17,192 nt of DNA from an uncultured Clostridia bacterium (GCA_948585895.1 CAPBNZ010000039.1:1-17192); one strand, 5' to 3'. Counted from the stretch's first letter, positions 6,242 through 13,393 are shown. Numbers and translations: made by a program. The notes: generated by a model from the letters alone, not told the origin.

Positions 6242-6640
6242 TTACCAAACATAAGCTAATACTTCTCCACCAATTCCTAATTCTCTAGCTTCTTTATCTG
6301 TTTTTAATCCTTTTGATGTAGAAATAATAGCAATTCCTAATCCGTTTAATACTTTTGGTAATTCTTCTTTTGATGCATATACTCTTAAACCTGGTTTGCT
6401 AATTCTTTTTAAACCATCAATTACTCTTGTTCCTTTTTCATCATATTTTAAAGTAATTCTTATCATTCCTTGTGCATCATCTTTTATTTCTTCAAAAGAT
6501 TTTATATATCCTTCTTTAAATAAAATCTCAGCAATTCCTAGTTTCATGTTTGAAGCTGGAACATCTACTGTTTTATGTTTTGAACTATTTGCATTTCTAA
6601 TTCTTGTTAACATATCTGCGATTGGATCTGTAATGTTCAT
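6242..6640 (-). CDS. rpsH: 30S ribosomal protein S8
   Basis: S8 is a primary 16S rRNA-binding protein that organises the central domain; in E. coli it also represses the spc operon. The 132 residues start MNITDPIADMLTRIRNANSS and end in the RNA-binding STSKGLKTDKEARELGIGGEVLAYVW. The length is normal. The start is an ATG behind AAAGGAGG. It lies between rpsZ and rplF. The 170-nt spacer upstream holds hairpins and repeats; whether S8 binds its own mRNA here cannot be told by eye. Confidence 0.97.
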   Translation of the reverse strand: MNITDPIADMLTRIRNANSSKHKTVDVPASNMKLGIAEILFKEGYIKSFEEIKDDAQGMIRITLKYDEKGTRVIDGLKRISKPGLRVYASKEELPKVLNGLGIAIISTSKGLKTDKEARELGIGGEVLAYVW

Positions 6641-6810
6641 TATTACTTACCTCCTTTTCTTCCTTTTTTCTATCTTTACCTTATGACAACTAATTCAAAG
6701 TAGCAAGCTGTACATTTTTGATATTTATGACAAGCCGAAAATAGTATTTATAATACATTGAGGTTTGAAATTAATATCGAAAATAGGCAGATTACTGCTT
6801 TCAATCGGTA
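6641..6810 (-). promoter_or_regulatory. rpsZ-rpsH spacer with hairpins and a direct repeat
   Basis: There is no gene in these 170 nt. Just after the rpsZ stop codon a GCAG-TAAT-CTGC hairpin is extended by an ATTGAAA/TTTCGAT pairing. Further on there is GTATT-ATA-AATAC, then two copies of the nonamer TTGTCATAA (6725-6733 and 6681-6689), the second close to the SD of rpsH. No U-run is present, so termination is not indicated. TTGTCA also begins the tails of several recurrent hairpins. Confidence 0.35.
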
Positions 6811-6996
6811 TTACCAACTGGCTTTTTTAACTCCTGGTATTTCTCCTTTATGTGCTAATTCTCTAAAACATACACGGCATATACCAAATTTTCTAATATA
6901 ACTATGTGGTCTTCCACATAATTTACATCTATTATATTCTCTTGTTTTATATTTTTGTGGTCTAGCTTGTTTTATCTTCATTGACTTTTTAGCCAT
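6811..6996 (-). CDS. rpsZ: 30S ribosomal protein S14, zinc-binding (C+) type
   Basis: The 61 residues have the four zinc ligands C24, C27, C40 and C43 (RCKLCGRP and GICRVCFRELAH) and the end GEIPGVKKASW. This is the short, zinc-dependent S14 found in Firmicutes main r-protein operons, as opposed to the longer zinc-free form. It assembles into the 30S head. The ATG follows GAAGGAG. It lies between rplE and rpsH; the spacer to rplE is filled by a 125-bp inverted-repeat element. Confidence 0.97.
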   Translation of the reverse strand: MAKKSMKIKQARPQKYKTREYNRCKLCGRPHSYIRKFGICRVCFRELAHKGEIPGVKKASW

Positions 6997-7024
6997 AATT
7001 TTCTCCTTCCTTCACATTAATTTA

Positions 7025-7149
7025 TAGAATTAATTAGAAGCAATTATAACTAGGCAGCCGAGCTAAAAATCCGCAGGCGTGCTTTAGCACGTTGAGGACA
7101 TTTTTAAGCGATGGCTAACGACGTTAGACGATGCTTATAATTAGTTCTT
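7025..7149 (-). repeat. 125-bp inverted-repeat element, copy B (rplE-rpsZ spacer)
   Basis: The ends TAGAATTAATTA (7025-7036) and TAATTAGTTCTT (7138-7149) are inverted repeats matching at 10 of 12 positions. In the centre CGTGC-TTTA-GCACG is a perfect hairpin flanked by GTCC and GG segments that extend it through AAAAAT/ATTTTT. Copy A at 8056-8180 has the same length, the same ends and the same core (AGGCGTGC...GCAC...TTG-GGAC). The outer end overlaps the last codons and stop of rplE. The GC content of the core is higher than its surroundings. It may be a miniature transposable element or a structured RNA; the sequence does not decide. Confidence 0.65.
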
Positions 7150-7680
7150 GAATGGCATTCCTAGTAAAGCTAACAATTCTTTAGATTCTTCATCTGTTGT
7201 TGCTGTTGTTACAAATATAATATCCATTCCTCTTAATTTATCAACTTTATCATACTCAATTTCAGGAAATATTAATTGTTCTTTAATACCCATAGAGTAG
7301 TTTCCTCTACCATCAAAAGAGTTTGCTGATACTCCTCTAAAATCTCTTACTCTTGGAAGTGCTACATTAAATAGTTTATAAGCAAAATCATACATTTTGT
7401 CAGCTCTTAAGGTTACTTTACATCCTATATTAACACCTTCTCTTAATTTAAATGCTGCAATTGATTTTTTTGCTTTTGTTATCACTGGTTTTTGACCTGT
7501 AATTTGCATTAAATCATTCATTGCATTTTCTAATGCTTTAGGATTTTCTTTTAAATCTCCTAATCCTATATTAATTACTATTTTATCAAGTTTTGGAACT
7601 TGCATAACTGATTTATATTCGAATTTTTTCATTAATGCTGGGATTACTTCTTTTTCATATTGTTCTCTTAATTTTTCCAT
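7141..7680 (-). CDS. rplE: 50S ribosomal protein L5
   Basis: L5 binds 5S rRNA and contacts the P-site tRNA. The 179 residues start MEKLREQYEKEVIPALMKKF and contain KLDKIVINIGLGD, GQKPVITKAKKSIAAFKLREG, LPRVRDFRG and FPEIEYDKVDKLRGMDIIFVTTA, ending LLGMPFKN. The ATG at 7680 lies nine bases from AGGAGG; a longer frame (to 7725) starts before the SD and is rejected. rplX lies 23 nt upstream. The last two codons and the stop lie inside the terminal repeat of the 125-bp element, so the element may have supplied the end of the gene. Confidence 0.96.
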   Translation of the reverse strand: MEKLREQYEKEVIPALMKKFEYKSVMQVPKLDKIVINIGLGDLKENPKALENAMNDLMQITGQKPVITKAKKSIAAFKLREGVNIGCKVTLRADKMYDFAYKLFNVALPRVRDFRGVSANSFDGRGNYSMGIKEQLIFPEIEYDKVDKLRGMDIIFVTTATTDEESKELLALLGMPFKN

Positions 7681-7703
7681 GGATAGACAATCCTCCTTTC
7701 TTT

Positions 7704-8012
7704 TTATTTTAATTTCGCACCGCATTTTTTACAAATACGCACTTTTTGATTTTTTTCTTCACCATATCCAACTTTTGTAGTTTTACCACATTTTTGGCAT
7801 ACTACATTTACTTTTGAACTTGGTATACTACATTCTACTGATATAATTCCACTTTCTTCTCCTTGTTTTCTAGCTTTAACATGTTTCTTTCTAATGTTAA
7901 CACCTTTTACAATGATTTTATCAGCTTTTGGATTAACTTCTAATACTTCTCCTGTTTTACCTTTATCATTTCCTGATAAAACTTGAACGTTATCTCCTTT
8001 TTTAATTCTCAT
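7704..8012 (-). CDS. rplX: 50S ribosomal protein L24
   Basis: L24 is an early assembly protein of the large subunit. The 102 residues start with the KOW motif MRIKKGDNVQVLSGNDKGKTG. They end in a zinc-ribbon-like tail with C72-x2-C75 and C94-x2-C97 (VCQKCGKTTKVGY and RICKKCGAKLK), as in many Firmicutes. The start is an ATG behind AAAAAAGGAGG. It lies between rplN and rplE. The upstream spacer holds copy A of the 125-bp element, which separates it from rplN. Confidence 0.97.
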   Translation of the reverse strand: MRIKKGDNVQVLSGNDKGKTGEVLEVNPKADKIIVKGVNIRKKHVKARKQGEESGIISVECSIPSSKVNVVCQKCGKTTKVGYGEEKNQKVRICKKCGAKLK

Positions 8013-8055
8013 CAGAGCTTGCCTCCTTTTTTACTTGGTTTTGATTTCTATTTAC

Positions 8056-8180
8056 TAGAACAAATTAGAATTAGATATTGCTAAGCAAATTTTATAATTA
8101 ATACCAGAGGCGTGCTTTTTGCACATTGCGGACTTAATGATAAAATTTAACGATGCAAGATGCGATTATAATTTGTTCTA
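8056..8180 (-). repeat. 125-bp inverted-repeat element, copy A (rplN-rplX spacer)
   Basis: It is bounded by perfect 12-bp inverted repeats, TAGAACAAATTA (8056-8067) and TAATTTGTTCTA (8169-8180); weaker complementarity continues inward for about 14 more bases. The core has GTGC/GCAC (8112-8124) within AGGCGTGC...GCACATTGCGGAC, aligned with copy B. The stop codon of rplN is the last three bases of the outer repeat. Where the ends differ from copy B, pairing is largely kept (AACAAATTA with TAATTTGTT here; AATTAATTA with TAATTAGTT there). TA on both sides could be a duplicated TA target, as with mariner-type elements, but copy B does not show it. Confidence 0.7.
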
Positions 8181-8546
8181 TAAAACTTCTGGAGCTAATG
8201 ACAATATTTTCATATAGTCTTTTTCTCTTAATTCTCTTGCAACTGGTCCAAAGATACGAGTTCCTTTTGGTGTTCCATCTTCTTTAATAATAACAGCTGC
8301 ATTTTCATCAAATTTTATATATGAACCATCTGCTCTTCTTAATCCACTTTTAGATCTAACAATAACAGCTTTTACAACATCACCTTTTTTGACAACGCCA
8401 CCTGGTGTTGCTGATTTAACAGAAGCAACAATAACATCACCTATATTAGATGTTTTTCTATATGAACCTCCTAAACATCTGATACACATAATTTCTTTAG
8501 CCCCTGTATTGTCTGCTACTTTTAATCTTGTTTGTTGTTGTATCAT
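8178..8546 (-). CDS. rplN: 50S ribosomal protein L14
   Basis: L14 lies at the subunit interface, contacting 16S helix 14. The 122-residue protein, the usual length, begins MIQQQTRLKVADNTGAKEIM. It has the conserved CIRCLGGSYRKTSNIGD, VKKGDVVKAVIVRSK and DENAAVIIKEDGTPKGTRIFGPVARELR, ending MKILSLAPEVL. The ATG follows AAAGGAGG. It lies between rpsQ and rplX. The stop TAG coincides with the terminal bases of the inverted-repeat element downstream. Confidence 0.97.
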   Translation of the reverse strand: MIQQQTRLKVADNTGAKEIMCIRCLGGSYRKTSNIGDVIVASVKSATPGGVVKKGDVVKAVIVRSKSGLRRADGSYIKFDENAAVIIKEDGTPKGTRIFGPVARELREKDYMKILSLAPEVL

Positions 8547-8575
8547 GATATGGTTCCTCCTTTCTTTTTCTTGAC

Positions 8576-8652
8576 AAGGAACACTTTTTATATAAGGTAA
8601 ATTCCTAACGTAAAAACTATCCTCTTTCCTTATAAATTCCGTGTTTATCCTT
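8576..8652 (-). promoter_or_regulatory. Recurrent r-protein hairpin, copy upstream of rplN
   Basis: The 5' arm AAGGATAAACAC (8641-8652) pairs with GTGTTCCTT (8576-8584), with a TAA bulge in the 5' arm. Compared with the rpsE copy, GGG/CCC has become GGA/TCC, a compensatory change that keeps the stem. TTGA upstream and TCAA downstream can extend the pairing. The tail AAGAAAAAG and the SD AAAGGAGG follow. Confidence 0.55.
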
Positions 8653-8671
8653 TATTCCTATCAATTATTTA

Positions 8672-8935
8672 TTATTTAGTAATCGCTTTTTCTATCACTT
8701 CAACTACTCTCCATCTTTTATCTTTAGAAAGTGGTCTTGTTTCCATTACTTTTACTTTATCACCTATTTGGCAAACATTTTCTTCATCATGTGCTTTTAA
8801 TTTATATGTTCTTTTTACTGTTTTACCATATACTTTATGACTAACACTTGTTTCAACAGCTACTACAACGGTTTTATCCATTTTATTAGATGTTACTGTA
8901 CCAATCATAACTTTACGAAGATTTCTTTCTTCCAT
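8672..8935 (-). CDS. rpsQ: 30S ribosomal protein S17
   Basis: S17 is a primary 16S rRNA-binding protein with an OB fold. The 87 residues read MEERNLRKVMIGTVTSNKMD, then KTVVVAVE, HKVYGKTVKRTYKLKAHDEEN and IGDKVKVMETRPLSKDKRWR, all family signatures. The length is normal. The start is an ATG behind AAAGGAG. It lies between rpmC and rplN. The 120-nt spacer upstream carries a copy of the recurrent hairpin. Confidence 0.97.
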   Translation of the reverse strand: MEERNLRKVMIGTVTSNKMDKTVVVAVETSVSHKVYGKTVKRTYKLKAHDEENVCQIGDKVKVMETRPLSKDKRWRVVEVIEKAITK

Positions 8936-8964
8936 TTAGATTTCTCCTTTCCTTGGCTTGAAGC

Positions 8965-9034
8965 GGGATACACCTTTTCTCATGGTTCTCTTATGGACAA
9001 GATATCCATTCCTCATGTGAATATGTGATTACCC
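8965..9034 (-). promoter_or_regulatory. Recurrent r-protein hairpin, copy upstream of rpsQ
   Basis: GGGTAATCAC (9025-9034) pairs with GTGTATCCC (8965-8973), with a TA bulge in the 5' arm. TTGAA before and TTCAA after extend the stem. The long loop has its own hairpin, ATGGA-TATCTTG-TCCAT. The SD AAAGGAG of rpsQ follows within about 15 nt. Confidence 0.5.
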
Positions 9035-9055
9035 TTATTCAAATTTCAAATATTA

Positions 9056-9265
9056 TTATGCTTTCTTTGTTTCTGCAATTTTTCTTTCTGTTAATACTGT
9101 ATTTATTTTAGCTATATCTCTCTTTACTTCTTTTATTTTCATAGGATTATCTAATCCATTGGTAGCTAAACTAAATTTTAATTTGAACAATTCTGTTTTT
9201 AGTTCACCTAATTCTTTCTCTAAATCTGGTGAAGACATTTCTCTTATTTTATTTATCTTCATCAT
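9056..9265 (-). CDS. rpmC: 50S ribosomal protein L29
   Basis: A small two-helix protein at the polypeptide exit, part of the docking site for SRP and trigger factor together with L23. It reads KINKIREMSSPDLEKELGELK, then LFKLKFSLATNGLDNPMKIKEVKRDIAKI. The start is placed at the ATG 9263-9265 (69 aa). A GTG two codons earlier and an ATG one codon later are also possible; AGGTAGG is the only SD-like sequence. It overlaps the end of rplP by about 17 nt, so translation is probably coupled. Confidence 0.93.
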   Translation of the reverse strand: MMKINKIREMSSPDLEKELGELKTELFKLKFSLATNGLDNPMKIKEVKRDIAKINTVLTERKIAETKKA

Positions 9266-9692
9266 TTTCACCTACCTTTTCTGTTTCTCTTGCTACAAAT
9301 TTTGTTTTGTTAGGTAGTTTGTTCATAGCAAGTCTTAAGGCTTCTCTTGCAGTTTCTTCTGGTACTCCAGAAATTTCAAACATAACTCTGCCTGGTTTTA
9401 CCACTGCAACCCAATATTCTGGTGCACCTTTTCCTTTACCCATACGAGTACCAATAGGTTTTGCTGTTATTGGTTTGTCTGGAAAGATTTTAATCCAAAC
9501 TTTTCCACCTCTTTTTATATAACGAGTCATAGCAATACGAGCTGCTTCAATTTGATTTCCTGTAACTAAAGCTCCTGTTACAGCTTGAATTCCATATTCT
9601 CCTTCTGTAACCTTGTTTCCTCTTGTTGCTTTTCCTCTCATTCTACCTTTTTGCATTTTTCTATGTTTTGTTCTTTTTGGCATTAATGGCAT
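9249..9692 (-). CDS. rplP: 50S ribosomal protein L16
   Basis: L16 stabilises the tRNA acceptor arms near the peptidyl-transferase centre. The 147-residue protein starts MPLMPKRTKHRKMQKGRMRG and has ITAKPIGTRMGKGKGAPEYW (75-94), which includes the arginine region hydroxylated in some bacteria, then VVKPGRVMFEISG. The first ATG is kept because AGGAGG is nine bases away; the second would be too far. It overlaps the stop of rpsC by one base (TAATG), and its own end overlaps rpmC. These three genes form a coupled block. Confidence 0.97.
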   Translation of the reverse strand: MPLMPKRTKHRKMQKGRMRGKATRGNKVTEGEYGIQAVTGALVTGNQIEAARIAMTRYIKRGGKVWIKIFPDKPITAKPIGTRMGKGKGAPEYWVAVVKPGRVMFEISGVPEETAREALRLAMNKLPNKTKFVARETEKVGENDEDK

Positions 9693-10348
9693 TATTGGTC
9701 TCCTCCTTCCATTTTCTTCTCTGGAAGAACTTCTCCTTTATAAATCCAAACTTTTACACCGATTTTTCCATAAGTAGTATCTGCTTCAGCAAATCCATAA
9801 TCAATATCAGCTCTTAAAGTTTGTAATGGAATATTTCCTTCTTTATAGAATTCAGTTCTAGCCATGTCAGCTCCACCTAATCTTCCAGATACAGCAGTTT
9901 TTATTCCTAATGCACCTGCTTTCATAGATTTTTGCATACATTGTTTCATAGCTCTTCTGAATGAAATTCTTCTTTCTAATTGTCCTGCAATGTTTTCTGC
10001 TACTAATTGAGCATCTGTGTCAACATTTTTAACTTCTACTATATTTAAGTTAACATCTTTTCCAATTAATTTTGCTAGTTCGCTTTTTACTGTTTCAACT
10101 CCTGCTCCACCTTTTCCAATTACAATTCCTGGTTTTGCAGTATATAAATTCGCTCTAATTGCTTTTGCTGTTCTTTCAATTTCAATTTTTGAAATTCCAG
10201 CAAGATACAATTTTTTCTTTAAAAATTTACGAATTTTTTGATCTTCTACTAAATAATTTGCAAAATTTTTAGAATCTGCATACCATTTAGAATTCCAATC
10301 TTTTATGATTCCAACTCTTACTCCTGTTGGATGTACTTTTTGTCCCAT
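9692..10348 (-). CDS. rpsC: 30S ribosomal protein S3
   Basis: S3 lines the mRNA entry channel and contributes to mRNA unwinding. The 218 residues start MGQKVHPTGVRVGIIKDWNS and hold a type II KH domain with the IGKGGAG loop (77-83), followed by SGRLGGADMARTEFYKEGNIPLQTLRADIDYG. The ATG at 10348 lies ten bases after AAGGAGG and gives the canonical N-terminus; 14 further in-frame codons upstream are not counted. rplP follows by TAATG overlap. The spacer to rplV contains a recurrent hairpin. Confidence 0.97.
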   Translation of the reverse strand: MGQKVHPTGVRVGIIKDWNSKWYADSKNFANYLVEDQKIRKFLKKKLYLAGISKIEIERTAKAIRANLYTAKPGIVIGKGGAGVETVKSELAKLIGKDVNLNIVEVKNVDTDAQLVAENIAGQLERRISFRRAMKQCMQKSMKAGALGIKTAVSGRLGGADMARTEFYKEGNIPLQTLRADIDYGFAEADTTYGKIGVKVWIYKGEVLPEKKMEGGDQ

Positions 10349-10378
10349 CTGTTTTCTATTCCTCCTTTTTTCAAATAT

Positions 10379-10458
10379 TAGGGGATACACCTTGCCTTTT
10401 TTGTCTTTTTACTAAGGGATAAAGAATCTTCCTTCCTTTGTAAATTAGTGCCACCCTA
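10379..10458 (-). promoter_or_regulatory. Recurrent r-protein hairpin, copy upstream of rpsC
   Basis: TAGGGTGGCAC (10448-10458) faces GTGTATCCCCTA (10379-10390): TAGGG/CCCTA and CAC/GTG pair around a small internal loop. Flanking AAA and TTT lengthen the stem. The SD AAAAAAGGAGG begins about 12 nt after the 3' arm. Its TAGGG/CCCCTAA arms match the rpsJ copy most closely. Confidence 0.5.
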
Positions 10459-10468
10459 TTTAAAACTT

Positions 10469-10831
10469 TTATTCTCTTTCCTTTAACACAATTGTAATGT
10501 GACTTGTTCTTTTTCTGATTCTTACTGCTGAACCTTTTGCAGCAGGGCGTATTCTTTTTAAAGTTGGTCCTTGATTTGCATAAATTTCAGCAACATATAA
10601 TTTTTCATGTTTCATATCATGATTGTTTTCAGCATTTGCCATAGCTGATTTTAATAATTTCTCTATTACTTCTGATGACGCTTTTGGTGTGAATTTTACG
10701 ATAGCTAAAGCTTCTTCTATATCTTTTCCTCTAATTAAATCTGCTACAATTTTCACTTTTCTACTTGATATTCTAGCATATTTTAATGTTGCTTTCGCTT
10801 CGTTTCTAACTAATGTTTCTTGCTCTTGCAC
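10469..10831 (-). CDS. rplV: 50S ribosomal protein L22
   Basis: L22 lines the peptide exit tunnel. The 120-residue protein has EAKATLKYARISSRKVKIVA, AMANAENNHDM and the tunnel hairpin GPTLKRIRPAAKGSAVRIRK (88-107), followed by RTSHITIVL. The start is a GTG (10829-10831) behind GAGGAGG; no ATG lies nearby in frame. It follows rpsS at 46 nt. The length is slightly longer than the usual 110-115 because of a short N-terminal stretch. Confidence 0.96.
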   Translation of the reverse strand: MQEQETLVRNEAKATLKYARISSRKVKIVADLIRGKDIEEALAIVKFTPKASSEVIEKLLKSAMANAENNHDMKHEKLYVAEIYANQGPTLKRIRPAAKGSAVRIRKRTSHITIVLKERE

Positions 10832-10877
10832 TTTTCTTACCTCCTCGCTTTACTCTTATCTGATTTCTTTAACCATT

Positions 10878-11153
10878 TTATTTATTAGTCTTCTTGTCTC
10901 CTGCATGACCTTTGAATGTTCTTGTAGGAGCAAATTCACCTAATTTATGACCAATCATTTCTTCTGCTATATAGATTGGAACATGTTTTCTTCCATCATG
11001 TACAGCGATTGTATGACCAACCATTTGTGGATATATGGTAGAAGCTCTTGACCATGTTTTTAGAACTTCTTTATTTCCAGATTCGTTCATAGCTTCTACT
11101 CTCTTTAATAGTTCAGGCGCTACATATGGCTTTTTCTTGCTTGATCTTGACAT
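10878..11153 (-). CDS. rpsS: 30S ribosomal protein S19
   Basis: S19 forms part of the 30S head with S13. The 91 residues begin MSRSSKKKPYVAPELLKRVE and have SRASTIYPQMVGHTIAVHDG, RKHVPIYIAEEMIGHKLGEF and APTRTFKGHAGDKK, the full family pattern. The start is an ATG behind AAGGAGG. It sits 14 nt after rplB and 46 nt before rplV, in the compact part of the operon. Confidence 0.97.
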   Translation of the reverse strand: MSRSSKKKPYVAPELLKRVEAMNESGNKEVLKTWSRASTIYPQMVGHTIAVHDGRKHVPIYIAEEMIGHKLGEFAPTRTFKGHAGDKKTNK

Positions 11154-11167
11154 TAAATTCTTCCTCC

Positions 11168-11995
11168 TTACTTTCTTCTCTTAACAATAAACTTATTTGA
11201 TTGTTTCTTTTTATTTCTTGTTTTATATCCAAGAGCTGGTTTACCCCAAGGTGTCATTGGTCCAGCGTGTCCTACTGGTGCTCTACCTTCACCACCACCA
11301 TGAGGGTGATCTACTGGGTTCATTACAGATCCTCTTACTGTTGGTCTGATTCCCATATGTCTTTTTCTACCAGCTTTACCAATTTTCACATTTTCATGAT
11401 CACTATTTCCAATCACTCCGATTGTAGCTCTACATGTTGCTAAAATTAATCTCATTTCTCCTGATGGAAGTCTTACATGTGCATATTTTCCTTCTTTTGC
11501 CATTAATTGTGCACTTTGTCCTGCTGCTTTTACTAATTTTCCACCTTGTTTTGGATTTAATTCGATATTATGAATCAATGTACCAACTGGTATTGAACGA
11601 ATTGGCATACAGTTTCCTGGTTTAATATCAACAGCTTCTCCAGATATAATTTTATCTCCATCTTTTAACCCTTGTGGTGCTAAGATGTATGCCTTTTCTC
11701 CATCTTCATATTGAATTAATGCAATATTAGCACTTCTATTTGGGTCATATTCAATTCCTATTACTTGTGCTGATATATCATCTTTTCTTCTCTTAAAATC
11801 TATCATTCTGTATTTTTGTCTATTTCCACCACCTTGGTGTCTTACTGTAATTCTACCATATGCATTTCTTCCTGCCTTTTTCTTTTTCTTTGCTAATAAA
11901 GATTTTTCAGGAGTTTTCTTTGTTATCTCTTCAAAATCTGAAATTGTCATATTTCTTCTGGATGGTGTATATGGTTTAAAATGTTTCATTCCCAT
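11168..11995 (-). CDS. rplB: 50S ribosomal protein L2
   Basis: L2 is needed for subunit joining and peptidyl-transferase activity. The 275-residue protein of normal length begins MGMKHFKPYTPSRRNMT. It has the RNA-binding RHQGGGNRQKYR (52-63) and the C-terminal DHPHGGGEGRAPVGHAGPMT, in which H230 corresponds to the catalytically important histidine, then the basic tail. The ATG follows GGAGAG. Normally rplW would lie directly upstream; here orf118 intervenes, 48 nt away. Confidence 0.98.
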   Translation of the reverse strand: MGMKHFKPYTPSRRNMTISDFEEITKKTPEKSLLAKKKKKAGRNAYGRITVRHQGGGNRQKYRMIDFKRRKDDISAQVIGIEYDPNRSANIALIQYEDGEKAYILAPQGLKDGDKIISGEAVDIKPGNCMPIRSIPVGTLIHNIELNPKQGGKLVKAAGQSAQLMAKEGKYAHVRLPSGEMRLILATCRATIGVIGNSDHENVKIGKAGRKRHMGIRPTVRGSVMNPVDHPHGGGEGRAPVGHAGPMTPWGKPALGYKTRNKKKQSNKFIVKRRK

Positions 11996-12043
11996 TTTTC
12001 TATTTCTCTCCTTTTTATTTATTTTCCTGGTTTTTTCCAGATA

Positions 12044-12400
12044 TTATAAGGTGTCAATTTGATTTTCAGAAACTTCACGTTCTTGTTTTTTATCTTGTGC
12101 TATTTTTTCGACAAAATCTCTAGTCACTTGATAAAGATTCTTAATTTCAGAATCTTTTGCATACTTTAATCGTCCAAGATTCTCGCCATAATGTTGTTCA
12201 CATTTTTCTATTAACTCTTGTACCATTTCCTCAAGTATTTGAGTTTTGTGTGACAAATTGACATCTCCAAATTTCATGTTTTTAAGCTCTCTATATGCTT
12301 CCAAAATTCCTTCTCTTCTTGCTTCATTTATCCCCTCTTGATCTATTTTCCATTTTTCTCTTGCTAAGTGATAAATTTTAATTCCTTCTTCTCTTTTCAT
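12044..12400 (-). CDS. Unrecognised 118-aa helical protein inserted between L23 and L2
   Basis: I do not recognise the family. The product is charged, without signal peptide or membrane segment, and appears almost wholly helical: a basic N-terminus (MKREEGIKIYHLAREKWK), then INEARREGILEAYRELKNMK, LEEMVQELIEKCEQHYGENL, and a C-terminal part with IKNLYQVTRDFVEKIAQDKK. There is a single cysteine. The ATG lies two nt after the rplW stop codon, and its SD (GGGAG) lies inside the end of rplW. It is therefore translated as part of the operon and probably coupled to L23. Base composition looks like its neighbours. The L23-L2 junction is among the most conserved in bacteria, so this is either a lineage-specific ribosome-related factor or a domesticated insertion. 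Confidence 0.8.
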   Translation of the reverse strand: MKREEGIKIYHLAREKWKIDQEGINEARREGILEAYRELKNMKFGDVNLSHKTQILEEMVQELIEKCEQHYGENLGRLKYAKDSEIKNLYQVTRDFVEKIAQDKKQEREVSENQIDTL

Positions 12401-12402
12401 AT

Positions 12403-12750
12403 TTAAGCTCCCATAAATTCATCAATACTATCTTTATATTTTTTAGAAACTTTAATTGCTTTTCCGCCTTTTCCTAAATAAGTTGTTTCTTCTGGATTGG
12501 TATCAATTGTTACAATTGCTTTTTTCCAATCTGAAGTTCTACCCATGTGGTATCCAACTCTCTTCTTTTTGCCATTTACATTCATCGTATTTACTTTCAA
12601 TACTTTTACTTCGAAAAGCTTTTCAACAGCATTCGCAATTTCAACTTTTGTTGCTTTTTTGTTTACTTTGAAAGTGTATTTTCCTTGTTGTAATTCATCA
12701 TTACTTTTTTCTGTAACAACTGGTGCTATAATTATTTCTTCTGGTTTCAT
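12403..12750 (-). CDS. rplW: 50S ribosomal protein L23
   Basis: L23 borders the tunnel exit and is the docking point for trigger factor and SRP. The 115 residues start MKPEEIIIAPVVTEKSNDEL and have YTFKVNKKATKVEIANAVEK and VNTMNVNGKKKRVGYHMGRT. This is longer than the usual 95-100 aa because of a C-terminal tail (LGKGGKAIKVSKKYKDSIDE). It overlaps the stop of rplD by one base (TAATG). It is followed at two nt by orf118 instead of rplB. Confidence 0.97.
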   Translation of the reverse strand: MKPEEIIIAPVVTEKSNDELQQGKYTFKVNKKATKVEIANAVEKLFEVKVLKVNTMNVNGKKKRVGYHMGRTSDWKKAIVTIDTNPEETTYLGKGGKAIKVSKKYKDSIDEFMGA

Positions 12751-13373
12751 TAAGCGTACACCTCCTCTAATTTTTTAACCGTATCTACTGATAAAATTAG
12801 ATTTGTATATTTTAATAAATCAAATACATTAATATTGTTAGCAGTTATTGTTTTAACACCTTCTATATTTCTTGCTGACATGAAAACATTTTGATTGTTT
12901 TCTGGAAGAACGATTAATGTTTTTCCTTCTACTTTTAAATCAGTTAAAGCTTTTACCATAACTTTTGTTTTGATTTCTTTTAATTCTAATTTATCTACTA
13001 CTGTTAATTCTTTTTCTAATACTTTAGAACTTAAAATTGATTTAATTGCTAATCTTCTTTCTTTTTTATTAATGGTATATTTATAAGAACGAGGTTTTGG
13101 TCCTAAAGCAATACCACCTTTAATCCATTGTGGGCTTCTTGTTGAACCTTGTCTTGCTCTACCTGTTCCTTTTTGTCTCCATGGTTTTTTACCACCACCA
13201 GAAACTTCTGCTCTTGTTTTTGTACTTTGTGTACCCTGTCTTTGATTAGCTAAATAGTTTACAAGTACACTATGTACTATGTTTTCATTTGGTTTGATTC
13301 CAAATACATTTTCAGCTAATTCCATATCACTTACTTTTTTACCTTTTAAATCATATACATCTACTTTTGGCAT
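12750..13373 (-). CDS. rplD: 50S ribosomal protein L4
   Basis: L4 reaches the exit tunnel, and in E. coli it also represses its own S10 operon. The 207-residue protein has MPKVDVYDLKGKKVSDMELA and the long tunnel loop GGGKKPWRQKGTGRARQGST (59-78), followed by RSPQWIKGG, and the C-terminal fold with KTLIVLPENNQNVFMSARNI. It starts at an ATG behind AAGGAGG, 20 nt after rplC. Whether this L4 binds the long rpsJ leader is an open possibility raised by the leader's terminator-like hairpin. Confidence 0.97.
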   Translation of the reverse strand: MPKVDVYDLKGKKVSDMELAENVFGIKPNENIVHSVLVNYLANQRQGTQSTKTRAEVSGGGKKPWRQKGTGRARQGSTRSPQWIKGGIALGPKPRSYKYTINKKERRLAIKSILSSKVLEKELTVVDKLELKEIKTKVMVKALTDLKVEGKTLIVLPENNQNVFMSARNIEGVKTITANNINVFDLLKYTNLILSVDTVKKLEEVYA

Positions 13374-13393
13374 TTCGTATTTCCTCCTTCCTT

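Noticed and set aside
8571..8600. TTGACA on the plus strand upstream of rplN as a promoter
   Set aside because: No -10 box at proper spacing and no plus-strand gene; the bases are the complement of the conserved TGTCAA tail of the recurrent hairpin.
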